From contig NZ_CP006587.1 of NCBI RefSeq assembly GCF_000737515.1, forward strand, positions 2,227,001 through 2,291,000: DNA of 64,000 nucleotides. The letters run 5' to 3'. The translations under genes and the position numbers were made by a program. Numbering within the stretch: the stretch's first letter is position 1; each line of letters begins with the position of its first letter. A model generated the notes under the pieces. The model was given only the letters and a program-made list of their open reading frames with translations, did no database searches and had not been told where the DNA came from. Positions 50,387-58,394 of this stretch are shown here, piece after piece. The DNA comes from Hymenobacter sp. APR13. Its GTDB lineage: Bacteria > Bacteroidota > Bacteroidia > Cytophagales > Hymenobacteraceae.

Positions 50387-50548
50387 ATGGCTAAGAAAGT
50401 AGTAGCAACCCTGAAAACTCCAGGCGGCAAGGACTGGGCTAAAGTCATTCGCGCCGTGAAATCGGAGAAAACCGGTGCCTATACCTTCCGCGAGGAAATG
50501 GTGCCCGTTGACAAAGTGCAGGATTACCTCGCCACCGGCGTTAAGTAA
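50387..50548 (+). CDS. DUF4295 family protein
   Basis: 53 residues: MAKKVVATLKTPGGKDWAKV, IRAVKSEKTGAYTFREEMVP, VDKVQDYLATGVK. It is basic, 7 bases after rpmG, and found in this position (rpmG-DUF4295-ftsY) across Bacteroidota. The size, charge and context suggest a ribosome-associated role; this is inference. Confidence 0.92.
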   Translation: MAKKVVATLKTPGGKDWAKVIRAVKSEKTGAYTFREEMVPVDKVQDYLATGVK

Positions 50549-50583
50549 GCCAGCGCCTTTGTGGCTCCCTGATTTGAAGTGAA

Positions 50584-50610
50584 GAAGTCCCGCCAGCGTG
50601 GGACTTTTTT
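50584..50610 (+). terminator. Terminator after the DUF4295 gene
   Basis: AAGTCCC and GGGACTT form a short stem followed by six T. It may attenuate transcription between the ribosomal genes and ftsY. Confidence 0.65.
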
Positions 50611-50615
50611 GCGTT

Positions 50616-50725
50616 GTAGCGCGAAGCTCCAGCTTCGCGTGCCGCTGGCCGGCCCGTCGTGCGGGCAGGGCCAGCGTCATCGTCCATCGTCAGCAACGAT
50701 GCGCGAAGCTGGAGCTTCGCGCTAC
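50616..50725. repeat. Pair of GCGAAGCTCCAGCTTCGC palindromes before ftsY
   Basis: GTAGCGCGAAGCTCCAGCTT (50616-50635, through 50639) and GCGCGAAGCTGGAGCTTCGC (50701-50720, through 50725) are each palindromic and are inverted copies of each other, so they can form two small hairpins or one long one. The second ends 7 bases before the ftsY start codon. A related copy precedes rimO. Confidence 0.85.
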
Positions 50726-50732
50726 TCTCCGC

Positions 50733-51710
50733 ATGGGACTTTTCGATTTTTTCAAGAAGGATAAGGAAAGCAAGGAGCAGCAGCAGGCCCTTGATGAGGG
50801 GTTGCAAAAAACCAAAACCAGCTTCTTCGACCAGCTCAGCAAAGCCGTAGCCGGCCGCAACACCGTCGACGAGGCGGTGCTCGACGACCTGGAAACCATG
50901 CTCGTGCACGCCGACGTGGGCATCGACACCACGGTGAAGGTCATTGACCGCATCGAGAAGCGCGTGGCCCGCGACAAGTACGTGAGCACCTCGGAGCTGG
51001 ACCGCATCCTGCGCGAGGAAATCGTGGAGTTGCTCGACGCCAACAGCGGCGCCACCGGCTCCCGCGCCATTCTCGACCGGCCCGACAGCCCCGGCTCGCC
51101 CTTCGTGATTATGGTGGTAGGCGTGAACGGCGTGGGCAAAACCACGACGATTGGTAAGCTGGCGCACCGCTTCCACTCGGCCGGCAAGAAGGTGGTGCTC
51201 GGTGCTGCCGATACCTTCCGGGCTGCGGCCGTTGATCAGCTCATCATCTGGGGCCAGCGGGTGGGCGTGCCCGTTATTTCGCACGGCATGAACACCGACC
51301 CGGCCTCCGTGGCCTACGACGCGGTGCAGAAAGGCGTGGAAATGGGTGCCGATGTGGTCATTATCGACACGGCCGGCCGCCTGCACAACAAGGTGAACCT
51401 GATGAACGAGCTGAGCAAAATCAAGCGCGTGATGCAGAAGGTGATTCCCGATGCGCCCCACGAGGTGCTGCTGGTGCTCGATGGCAGCACCGGCCAGAAC
51501 GCCTTTTTGCAGGCCAAGGAGTTCACCAAAGCCACCGAGGTATCGGCCCTGGCTATCACCAAGCTCGACGGCACAGCCAAGGGCGGCGTGGTCATCGGCA
51601 TCAGCGACCAGCTTCAGGTGCCCGTGCGCTACATCGGCGTGGGCGAGAAGATGACCGATTTGCAGCTGTTCGACCGGACGACGTTCGTGAATTCGCTGTT
51701 TAAGAAGTAA
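50733..51710 (+). CDS. ftsY: Signal recognition particle receptor FtsY
   Basis: 325 residues: MGLFDFFKKDKESKEQQQAL (short N-terminus, lacking a long acidic A domain), the N domain, and the G domain with GVNGVGKTTTIGKLA (P-loop), DTFRAAAVDQL, DTAGRLHNK, TKLDGTAKGG and VGEKMTDLQLFD. A GTPase that docks ribosome-SRP complexes at the membrane. The ATG at 50733 matches the family start. A hairpin repeat lies immediately upstream. Confidence 0.97.
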   Translation: MGLFDFFKKDKESKEQQQALDEGLQKTKTSFFDQLSKAVAGRNTVDEAVLDDLETMLVHADVGIDTTVKVIDRIEKRVARDKYVSTSELDRILREEIVELLDANSGATGSRAILDRPDSPGSPFVIMVVGVNGVGKTTTIGKLAHRFHSAGKKVVLGAADTFRAAAVDQLIIWGQRVGVPVISHGMNTDPASVAYDAVQKGVEMGADVVIIDTAGRLHNKVNLMNELSKIKRVMQKVIPDAPHEVLLVLDGSTGQNAFLQAKEFTKATEVSALAITKLDGTAKGGVVIGISDQLQVPVRYIGVGEKMTDLQLFDRTTFVNSLFKK

Positions 51711-51727
51711 ACCGGGCTACCCGGTTC

Positions 51728-51754
51728 GTCATTCCGAGCTCCGCTCGGAATGAC
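51728..51754. repeat. Minimal ATTCCGAGC palindrome
   Basis: GTCATTCCGAGCTCCGCTCG (continuing to GAATGAC) is self-complementary and carries the outer ends of the large repeat at 53278-53420, as if its middle were deleted. Confidence 0.65.
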
Positions 51755-51823
51755 TGTTTCTACACCCGCGGTTCCGGTTGGCAAAAGAAACTTCCTCAGT
51801 AGGAAAAGGCGTTGCCTCCTGCG

Positions 51824-51831
51824 TACCTTTG
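51824..51831 (+). promoter_or_regulatory. Bacteroidota -7 element for rimO
   Basis: TACCTTTG, an exact match 107 bases before the rimO ATG. A TTG at 51812 is too close for the -33 position. Confidence 0.5.
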
Positions 51832-51910
51832 CGGTCCGATTTTCGTCGCGGGCTACAGCGGGCAAGTTTCTCACTGATAAGAAATTGCCCGGCCGCCCGT
51901 TCACCGATAC

Positions 51911-51932
51911 GCGAAGCCGAGCTTCGCGCTAC
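51911..51932 (+). repeat. GCGAAGC...GCTTCGC palindrome directly before rimO
   Basis: GCGAAGCCGAGCTTCGCGCT then AC, 5 bases before the rimO ATG. The 3' half (GAGCTTCGCGCTACT) is shared with the copy that precedes ftsY at 50713-50727. The hairpin would overlap the ribosome-entry region. Confidence 0.75.
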
Positions 51933-51937
51933 TCCCT

Positions 51938-53251
51938 ATGAAAGTAAGAAGCCAGCAGGCCAATAAAGTCAACGTCATCACCCTCGGCTGCTCCAAGAAC
52001 CTCGTGGACTCGGAGGTGCTCATGGGCCAGCTCCGCGCCAACCAGTTTGACGTGACGCACGAAGCCGACAAGAGCGACGCCAACATCGTCATCATCAACA
52101 CCTGCGGCTTTATCGACAACGCCAAGCAGGAAAGCATCGACACCATCCTGCGCTACGCCGATGAGAAGGAAGCTGGCCGCCTCGAAAAGCTCTACGTGAC
52201 GGGCTGCCTCTCGCAGCGCTACAAGGACGACCTGGAGGTGGAAATCCCGCAGGTGGATGCCTTCTTCGGCACCCTGGAGCTGCCCCAGCTGATGAAAACG
52301 CTGGAGGCCGACTACATGCACGAGCTGGTGGGCGAGCGGCTGCTGACCACGCCCAAGCACTACGCTTACTTCAAGATTGCCGAGGGCTGCAACCGCCCCT
52401 GCTCGTTCTGCGCCATCCCGCTGATGCGCGGCAAGCACATGGACCGTCCCATTGAGGACCTTGTGAAGGAAGCCAACCGCCTCGCCGCTCAGGGTACCAA
52501 GGAGCTGATTCTGATTGCCCAGGACCTGACCTACTACGGCCTGCAGCACTACGGCGAGCGGAAGCTGGCCGATTTGCTCCGCAACCTCTCCGACGTGAAC
52601 GGCATCGACTGGATCCGGCTGCAGTACGCCTACCCCTCGCAGTTCCCGATGGACGCGCTGGACGTGATGAACGAGCGGGACAACATCTGCAAATACCTGG
52701 ATATGCCGTTGCAGCATATTTCGGATAACATGCTGAAAACCATGCGTCGCGGCATCAGCAAGCGCCGCACGGTGGAGCTGGTGGATACCATCCGCCAGCG
52801 GGTGCCGGGCATTGCCCTGCGCACCACCCTCATTGCCGGCCACCCCGGCGAAACCCAGCAGGATTTCGAGGACCTCTACCACTTCGTGGAGGAAACCCGC
52901 TTCGACCGCCTGGGCATCTTCACCTACTCGCACGAAGACAACACCCACTCCTTCACCCTCGAAGACGACGTGCCGGCCGAGGTAAAGCAGGACCGCGCCG
53001 ACCAGATCATGGAGCTGCAGCAGGGCATTTCGATGGAGCTGAACGAGGAGAAGGTGGGCCAAACCTACAAGGTGCTGTTCGACCGCAAGGAAAGCGGCTA
53101 CTTCGTGGGCCGCACCCAGTACGACTCGCCCGAAGTGGACAACGAAGTGCTGGTGCCCGCCACCAAAGACACCTACGTGCGCCTCGGCGACTTCGCCCAG
53201 GTGCAGATTACCGAGGCCTCCGACTTCGACCTGTACGGTAAGCTGGTGTAG
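51938..53251 (+). CDS. rimO: Ribosomal protein S12 methylthiotransferase
   Basis: 437 residues. MTTase N-terminal domain with Cys18, Cys56 and Cys90 for one 4Fe-4S cluster; radical SAM domain with Cys151, Cys155, Cys158 (EGCNRPCSFC) for the second; a TRAM domain at the end (about 370-437). It adds a methylthio group to an Asp of ribosomal protein S12. VITLGCSKNLVDSEVLMGQL and CAIPLMRGKHMDRP distinguish RimO from MiaB. Confidence 0.97.
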   Translation: MKVRSQQANKVNVITLGCSKNLVDSEVLMGQLRANQFDVTHEADKSDANIVIINTCGFIDNAKQESIDTILRYADEKEAGRLEKLYVTGCLSQRYKDDLEVEIPQVDAFFGTLELPQLMKTLEADYMHELVGERLLTTPKHYAYFKIAEGCNRPCSFCAIPLMRGKHMDRPIEDLVKEANRLAAQGTKELILIAQDLTYYGLQHYGERKLADLLRNLSDVNGIDWIRLQYAYPSQFPMDALDVMNERDNICKYLDMPLQHISDNMLKTMRRGISKRRTVELVDTIRQRVPGIALRTTLIAGHPGETQQDFEDLYHFVEETRFDRLGIFTYSHEDNTHSFTLEDDVPAEVKQDRADQIMELQQGISMELNEEKVGQTYKVLFDRKESGYFVGRTQYDSPEVDNEVLVPATKDTYVRLGDFAQVQITEASDFDLYGKLV

Positions 53252-53277
53252 GTTTTTTTGAGCTGTCAAAGGCAAAA

Positions 53278-53420
53278 GGAACGTCATTCCGAGCGAAGGC
53301 GGAGCCGGAGCCGAGGAATCTCGCGTGCACTAGTAATCCTGTCGTAAGGGTTTACTGGCGCAACATCAGCACGCGAGATTCCTCGGCTTCGGCTCCGCCT
53401 TCGCTCGGAATGACGTTCCT
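53278..53420. repeat. Palindromic intergenic repeat, ATTCCGA variant
   Basis: Arms 53278-53329 (AGGAACGTCATTCCGAGCGA and on to TCTCGCGTGC) and 53369-53420 are inverted copies over 52 bases with one mismatch. The centre is 39 bases. The inner end (ATCTCGCGTGC, or GAATCTCGCGTGC here) and AACGTCAT are shared with family A, but the middle differs. Confidence 0.93.
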
Positions 53421-53497
53421 TTATTCGGCCCATCCCAAAAAATACCCAGTTACTTTGTGGCCGCTGGCCGGTTATAGCCCGATTATCCTCCTCTCGT

Positions 53498-55090
53498 ATG
53501 TCCGTCACGACTCTTTCGTACGCCGCAACCGGCGCGTTTTCCGCTTTGCTCACCGATTATCTGGGCCAGGCGGAAGCGCTGCAGCCCTTCTACCACCGCT
53601 TCCCTACGCTGGCTGCCTTTGAGGACCAGATGAAAGAGAAGCAGGCCCAGTACGCGCCCGAGGCCCGGCAGCGGCTCACAGCAGAGCTACAGCGGCAGTA
53701 CGCCGCGTTACCCGCGGTGAATCCGGCGGTGCAGGCCAATCTGGAGCTGCTGGCGAAGGACACGACGTTTACCATCACCACCGGCCACCAGCTCAACCTG
53801 CTCACCGGGCCGCTGTACTTCATCTACAAGATTGTGACGGCCGTGAAGCTGGCCCGCCAGCTCAAGCAGCAGTACCCGCAGTACGATTTCGTGCCGGTGT
53901 ACTGGATGGCCACCGAAGACCACGACTTCGCCGAAATCAACCACCTCAACCTGTTCGGCAAGAAGTACGAGTGGAACGCCGCCGACCAGGGCGGGCCCGT
54001 GGGCCGGCTGCCGCTGACGGGCCTGAAAGAGGAGCTGCTCGACCAGCTGCCCGCCGACGTGCCGGCGCTGTTCCGGGAGGCGTATGAGCAGTCGGGCACT
54101 CTGGCCGAGGCCACCCGCCGCTTGACGCACGACCTGTTTGGCGAGTACGGGCTGGTGAGCCTGGACGCGGATGCGCCGGCGCTGAAGCAGGCATTGGTGC
54201 CCGTGTTGGAGCAGGAAATCCAGGCTCAGGCCTCCAATAACGCCGTGCAGGCGGCTAACGCCCGTCTCGAAGCCGCCGGCTACAAGCCCCAGGTTTACTC
54301 GCGCCCGCTCAACCTGTTCTTCCTCACCGACAGCGGCAAGCGGGAGCGGCTGGAGTACGACGCGGCCCAGGACTGCGTGCAGATTACGGTGCGCAACACC
54401 GGCCGCTGCCACACTCAGGCCGAGCTGCTGGCGCTGGCCCAACAGCACCCCGAGCAGTTCAGCCCCAATGTGGTGCTGCGGCCCCTGTACCAGGAGCTGC
54501 TGCTGCCCAACCTCTGCTACATTGGGGGTGGGGCCGAGGTGGCCTACTGGTTCCAGCTGAAGGGTGTGTTCGACCAGAACCAGGTGCCGTTCCCCATTCT
54601 GCTGCCCCGCAACTCGGCCCAGTACGTGGGCAAGGCCAACGCCGGCAAGCTGCGCAAGCTGGGCCTCACCTCATTGGACATCTTCCGGCCGCTGCCGGAG
54701 CTGAAAAAGCAGGTGGGCACCACACTGGGTCAGGAGGAAATTAGCCTGCAGGAGCAGCAGCAGCAGCTGGCTGCCGCCTTCCAGCAGATGTCGGACCTCG
54801 CCCAGCGCCTCGACCCCACACTGGTACGCACGGTGGCCGCCGAGCAGCAGAAGGTGGCCGGCATTGTGCAGGGCCTGGAAAAGCGCCTGAGCAAAGCCGC
54901 CGAAGCCAAGCACGAAACCGCCTACAACCAGCTCACGGCCCTCAAGGACAAGCTGATGCCCAACGGTCACCTGCAGGAGCGCGAAGACAACGTGCTGAGC
55001 ATCCTCATCAACAACCCCGGCTTTATCGGGCAGTTGCTGGATGCCTTCGACCCACTGGCCCTGGAGTTTACGGTGCTGGAGGAGGAGTAG
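53498..55090 (+). CDS. bshC: Bacillithiol biosynthesis cysteine-adding enzyme
   Basis: 530 residues. FTITTGHQLNLLTGPLYFIY, YWMATEDHDFAEINH, LRPLYQELLLPNLCYIGGGA and PFPILLPRNS are hallmark BshC segments. A coiled-coil region lies at about 405-465 (QEEISLQEQQQQLAAAFQQM). It attaches cysteine to glucosaminyl-malate in the last step of bacillithiol synthesis. BshA and BshB are not in the window. The length is standard. Confidence 0.96.
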   Translation: MSVTTLSYAATGAFSALLTDYLGQAEALQPFYHRFPTLAAFEDQMKEKQAQYAPEARQRLTAELQRQYAALPAVNPAVQANLELLAKDTTFTITTGHQLNLLTGPLYFIYKIVTAVKLARQLKQQYPQYDFVPVYWMATEDHDFAEINHLNLFGKKYEWNAADQGGPVGRLPLTGLKEELLDQLPADVPALFREAYEQSGTLAEATRRLTHDLFGEYGLVSLDADAPALKQALVPVLEQEIQAQASNNAVQAANARLEAAGYKPQVYSRPLNLFFLTDSGKRERLEYDAAQDCVQITVRNTGRCHTQAELLALAQQHPEQFSPNVVLRPLYQELLLPNLCYIGGGAEVAYWFQLKGVFDQNQVPFPILLPRNSAQYVGKANAGKLRKLGLTSLDIFRPLPELKKQVGTTLGQEEISLQEQQQQLAAAFQQMSDLAQRLDPTLVRTVAAEQQKVAGIVQGLEKRLSKAAEAKHETAYNQLTALKDKLMPNGHLQEREDNVLSILINNPGFIGQLLDAFDPLALEFTVLEEE

Positions 55091-55174
55091 CGGTTCAAAA
55101 AAATACCCGTTCAGCCAACAGTTGGCCGCCGCCCGGTATCTTGCCCGCATATCCCTCACGCTATCCGGAGTTTT

Positions 55175-56041
55175 ATGCGGCCATTACGCCTTTCGATTAC
55201 CCTTTTCGTTCTGCTGCTGACAGTGGCCGCACCCGCCGCGGCCCAGTCCATTAGTGGCATCATCACGAAGGTCGGCAGCCAGGAGCCGGTGCCGTTCGTG
55301 AATATTGGTGTGCCGGGCAAAGCCGTGGGTACCGTGGCCGACGAACAGGGCCGCTACCGCCTGAGCGGTGCCGCTCCCACCGACACTGTGCGTATCTCCA
55401 GTATCGGGTTCCGGCCGCGCCGCCTGACGGTGCAGGCCCTGCTAACCCAGCCCAACGTGCAGCTCACTGAGGATGCCGTGGCTCTGCGCGAAGTGAAGGT
55501 GAAAGCCAAGGGCTACTTCCGGCGCACCCGCACGCTGGGCATCAGTACCAACTCCGAAAACTCCACCATTACGCTGTCGGCCACCGATCTGGGGGCGGAA
55601 ATCGGGACGGTTATCAGCCTCAAGCACAAGCCCACGAAGGTGCTCAACGCCAACTTCAACGTGGCCTATAATCGGGCGGGCGCGCTGAAGTTCCGGGTGA
55701 ACCTGTACCGGCTGCTGCCCAACGGCAAGCCTTCCACGGAGAAGCTGGTGCAGCGCGACATCATCGTGACCAGCAGCGTGGCTAAAGGCCCGATTACGGT
55801 GGACCTGACCGCCGACCAGCTGATTCTTGACGACGACTTCTTCTTGGCCCTGGAATGGATTGGCGGGGCTGATGCGGCCAAAGTCACCAATGCCCTGGCC
55901 TTCTCCGCCAGCATCGGCTACACCAACAACGACCTGTACATCCGCACCACCAGCCAGGGAACCTGGGAGCGGCAGTCGGCCGGCGCCTACCTGGCGGGTA
56001 TGCAGCCGCGCGCCAGCTTCTACGTGACGGTGCAGGATTAA
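55175..56041 (+). CDS. Secreted carboxypeptidase-regulatory-like domain protein
   Basis: 288 residues: signal peptide (MRPLRLSITLFVLLLTVAAP), a CarboxypepD_reg-like beta-sandwich (about 25-105, VPFVNIGVPGKAVGTVADEQ, ISSIGFRPRRLTV), then VALREVKVKAKGYFRRTRTL and a beta-rich domain of about 150 residues (LNANFNVAYNRAGALKFRVN, DDDFFLALEWIGG). This two-domain form is common in Bacteroidota and of unknown function. It is not a TonB-dependent transporter because no barrel follows. Confidence 0.83.
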   Translation: MRPLRLSITLFVLLLTVAAPAAAQSISGIITKVGSQEPVPFVNIGVPGKAVGTVADEQGRYRLSGAAPTDTVRISSIGFRPRRLTVQALLTQPNVQLTEDAVALREVKVKAKGYFRRTRTLGISTNSENSTITLSATDLGAEIGTVISLKHKPTKVLNANFNVAYNRAGALKFRVNLYRLLPNGKPSTEKLVQRDIIVTSSVAKGPITVDLTADQLILDDDFFLALEWIGGADAAKVTNALAFSASIGYTNNDLYIRTTSQGTWERQSAGAYLAGMQPRASFYVTVQD

Positions 56042-56133
56042 CGCTGCAAGCACCGGCCCGCCGACCATTCAAATCAGCCTGAGGTATATATTGAGGGCTT
56101 TTACGCCGCCCGCCGGCCTTGTAGCTGCAACCT

Positions 56134-57078
56134 ATGTTTTCCCGGATTCGTGCTTTGTTTGGCGCCCCTGCTGCCCGTGATTTGTCGTTTGGCCTGCTGG
56201 AAGCCCGGCAGCTGACACCTTTGGTAAAGCAGGAAAAGTGGGGCCAAATCGGGCAGATAGCGTTGAGCGTGACGTCGGATGAGCTTTCCCGCCTGCTGGA
56301 CGGTATCTGCCTGACCGAACAATTCAACAAGCAGATTCTGCCGCTGGCAAAGGACCCAGAGCCGGAGTTTGCCCGGCTGGTGCTGGGAGCCTGGTACCTC
56401 TACCAGGCCTGGCAGGCGCGCTCCGGCCTGCTGGCCAAGGATGTATCGAAGTCGCAGATGGAAGGCTTTGAGCACTACCTGCTGCTGGCCCGCGGGCTAC
56501 TGGGTGGCCCTTTCGCTACCCCAGCCTTCCTCTGCGAAGCCCGCGCCCGGCTGGTGCGGGTGGAAATGGGCCTGAATGAGCCCGACCACGCCATGACGGC
56601 CTTTCACCAAAGCATTGCGGTGGACGCGCGCAAGTTCTGGGCCTACCACCACGTGTTCAAGCTGGCCTCGCCCAAATGGCTGGGCAGCGAAGAAGAGCTA
56701 GTGGGCTACATCCAGTCGGTGGAGGACGATGCGCTGCATCACACGCTCTGGCTGATGTTTCTGGTAGAGATGTACAGCGACGCCGACCTGGAAAATGAGT
56801 CATCGGCCTTGCAGCGGTGGTATCCGGCTTACCGGGAGCTGCTGGAAGAAGTGCTGGCGCAGCCGCAGCTGCCGCTGAACAACACGTTGGTATCCATCTA
56901 TGCCAATAACAACCTGGCCTATCTGTACCACTTAGTGGGGGAGCGGGAAAAGCGTAATGCCACGCTAACGGCATTGAATGGCTATTTCCCACCCTATCCG
57001 TGGGATTATTTCGGCATCGACGCCGGCAGCACCGTGGCCATGAAGGCCTTCCAACTGGCTCCTGCCCGTCGCCCGTGA
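56134..57078 (+). CDS. Hypothetical helical protein
   Basis: 314 residues, cytoplasmic by the lack of a signal. Mainly alpha-helical with TPR-like regularity (ARARLVRVEMGLNEPDHAMT, ARKFWAYHHVFKLASPKWLG, NNTLVSIYANNNLAYLYHLV). No family recognised. The stop overlaps the next start as GTGA (57075-57078), so it is translationally coupled to the folate enzyme gene. Confidence 0.75.
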   Translation: MFSRIRALFGAPAARDLSFGLLEARQLTPLVKQEKWGQIGQIALSVTSDELSRLLDGICLTEQFNKQILPLAKDPEPEFARLVLGAWYLYQAWQARSGLLAKDVSKSQMEGFEHYLLLARGLLGGPFATPAFLCEARARLVRVEMGLNEPDHAMTAFHQSIAVDARKFWAYHHVFKLASPKWLGSEEELVGYIQSVEDDALHHTLWLMFLVEMYSDADLENESSALQRWYPAYRELLEEVLAQPQLPLNNTLVSIYANNNLAYLYHLVGEREKRNATLTALNGYFPPYPWDYFGIDAGSTVAMKAFQLAPARRP

Positions 57079-57647
57079 CCAAAGCCGACCTGCGCCGCGA
57101 AGCCCTGGCCCGCCGCCGCGCCCTGCCCGAAGCCGAAGTGGCGCACCACAGCGCCGCGTTGTGGGAGCAACTGCACGCCCGTTTTCCGGTAGCGCAGTGG
57201 CAGTGGCTGCACCTGTTTCTGCCGATTCCGCAGCAGCACGAGCCCGACACCTGGCTGCTGATCCGGCAGCTGTGGGCGCGGCAGCCGCACCCGCAGCTGG
57301 CCGTGCCCGTGGTGCAGCCCGACGGCCATACGCTGCGCCACTTCCACCTCACGCCCGCTACCACGCTGATAGAAAACCGCTGGGGCATCCCAGAGCCGGT
57401 GGGCGCCGCCGAAGTAGCGCTGCCGCAGCTGGACGCCGTGCTGATTCCGCTGCTGGCCTTCGACGAAGCTGGCCACCGCGTGGGCTACGGCAAGGGCTTC
57501 TACGACCGGTTTCTGGCGGATTGCCGCCCCGAGGCCCTGCGCATCGGCGTAAGCCTGGAGCCTCCGGTTGCGCGCATTGCCGATGCCTGGGCCGGCGACG
57601 TGCCCCTGCATGCCTGCCTCACGCCCGAACGGGTGTGGTGGTTTTAA
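57075..57647 (+). CDS. 5-formyltetrahydrofolate cyclo-ligase
   Basis: 190 residues from a GTG start overlapping the upstream TGA. TKADLRREALARRRALPEAE is the N-terminal basic helix. VPVVQPDGHTLRHF, NRWGIPEP, DAVLIPLLAFDEAGHRVGYG and KGFYDRFL form the ATP and folate site (normally GxGxGYYDRxL). It converts 5-formyl-THF to 5,10-methenyl-THF using ATP. An ATG at 57000 in the same frame would overlap the previous gene by 79 bases and was not chosen. Confidence 0.92.
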   Translation: MTKADLRREALARRRALPEAEVAHHSAALWEQLHARFPVAQWQWLHLFLPIPQQHEPDTWLLIRQLWARQPHPQLAVPVVQPDGHTLRHFHLTPATTLIENRWGIPEPVGAAEVALPQLDAVLIPLLAFDEAGHRVGYGKGFYDRFLADCRPEALRIGVSLEPPVARIADAWAGDVPLHACLTPERVWWF

Positions 57648-57723
57648 GCGGAGAGTTGCTGTAAGCCAGCTTTTTGTGTGGAGTAGATGTGCGTGAATGG
57701 CGCCTATTCTCTACATTCAGGCT

Positions 57724-58263
57724 ATGGCCCATATTCAACCCCCTCATTTCACCGGTCACGCCCGTCGCGCCGGCCGCCGCCTTGCCTCGTCGCCCGATAT
57801 GACCTCGATGGTAGGGTTGGGGTTTCTGCTGGTGAGCTTCTTTTTGATGGCAGCTGATTTTGCCCGGCCTACGGTTATGGAACTGGCGATGCCCGTGAAG
57901 CCAAAGCCAGAAGATATGGGCGCTGTTTGTGGTGGCTATCTGAATGTTATGACAGTATTGATTGATGCAGACGATAAACTTTACTGTTATCCTGGATTGG
58001 CTTCGGTGCTGTCTAAAACCAATTTGAAGCAGACCAACTTCAGTGCTGAGGGCTTGCGTCAGGTGCTGTTAGAGAACAGGAAGAATCCGTATGCAGCGTT
58101 AGTCCTCATCAAACCCAGCAACCAATCGTCTTACCAGGCGCTGGTAAATGTGCTGGACGAAATGAGCATTACGGAAACCAGCAAATACGCCATAGCAGAC
58201 CTCACGGCAGAAGACGAGCAACTGATTGAATACGCGCAACAGCTGAACCGTAAGCGCCTGTAG
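57724..58263 (+). CDS. ExbD/TolR-like protein lacking the channel aspartate
   Basis: 179 residues, paralogous to the next gene. A basic N-terminal tail is followed by one transmembrane helix, SPDMTSMVGLGFLLVSFFLM, and a periplasmic domain with LRQVLLENRKNPYAALVLIK and VLDEMSITETSKYAIADLTA. Where ExbD proteins have T-P-x-x-D, this has T27-S-M-V-G31: both Pro and the proton-carrying Asp are gone. CGGYLNV and YCYPG add two or three periplasmic Cys not found in the neighbour. It is therefore unlikely to conduct protons alone and may be a partner or modulator. Confidence 0.85.
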   Translation: MAHIQPPHFTGHARRAGRRLASSPDMTSMVGLGFLLVSFFLMAADFARPTVMELAMPVKPKPEDMGAVCGGYLNVMTVLIDADDKLYCYPGLASVLSKTNLKQTNFSAEGLRQVLLENRKNPYAALVLIKPSNQSSYQALVNVLDEMSITETSKYAIADLTAEDEQLIEYAQQLNRKRL

Positions 58264-58394
58264 GTGGCGGTGGAGCCTGCCGAGGCGGTATCAGCACTGG
58301 TTGACCAGCCGCAAATCCTGCGGGCGCACAATACCGACCCGCACCATAGCGTTGGCTGAATACAACCGGTATTCACTTAATCCCCAGCATCGTT

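Noticed and set aside
57000..57074. Upstream ATG start for the folate cyclo-ligase
   Set aside because: Would add 25 non-family residues inside the preceding gene; GTG at 57075 gives a standard N-terminus and GTGA coupling.
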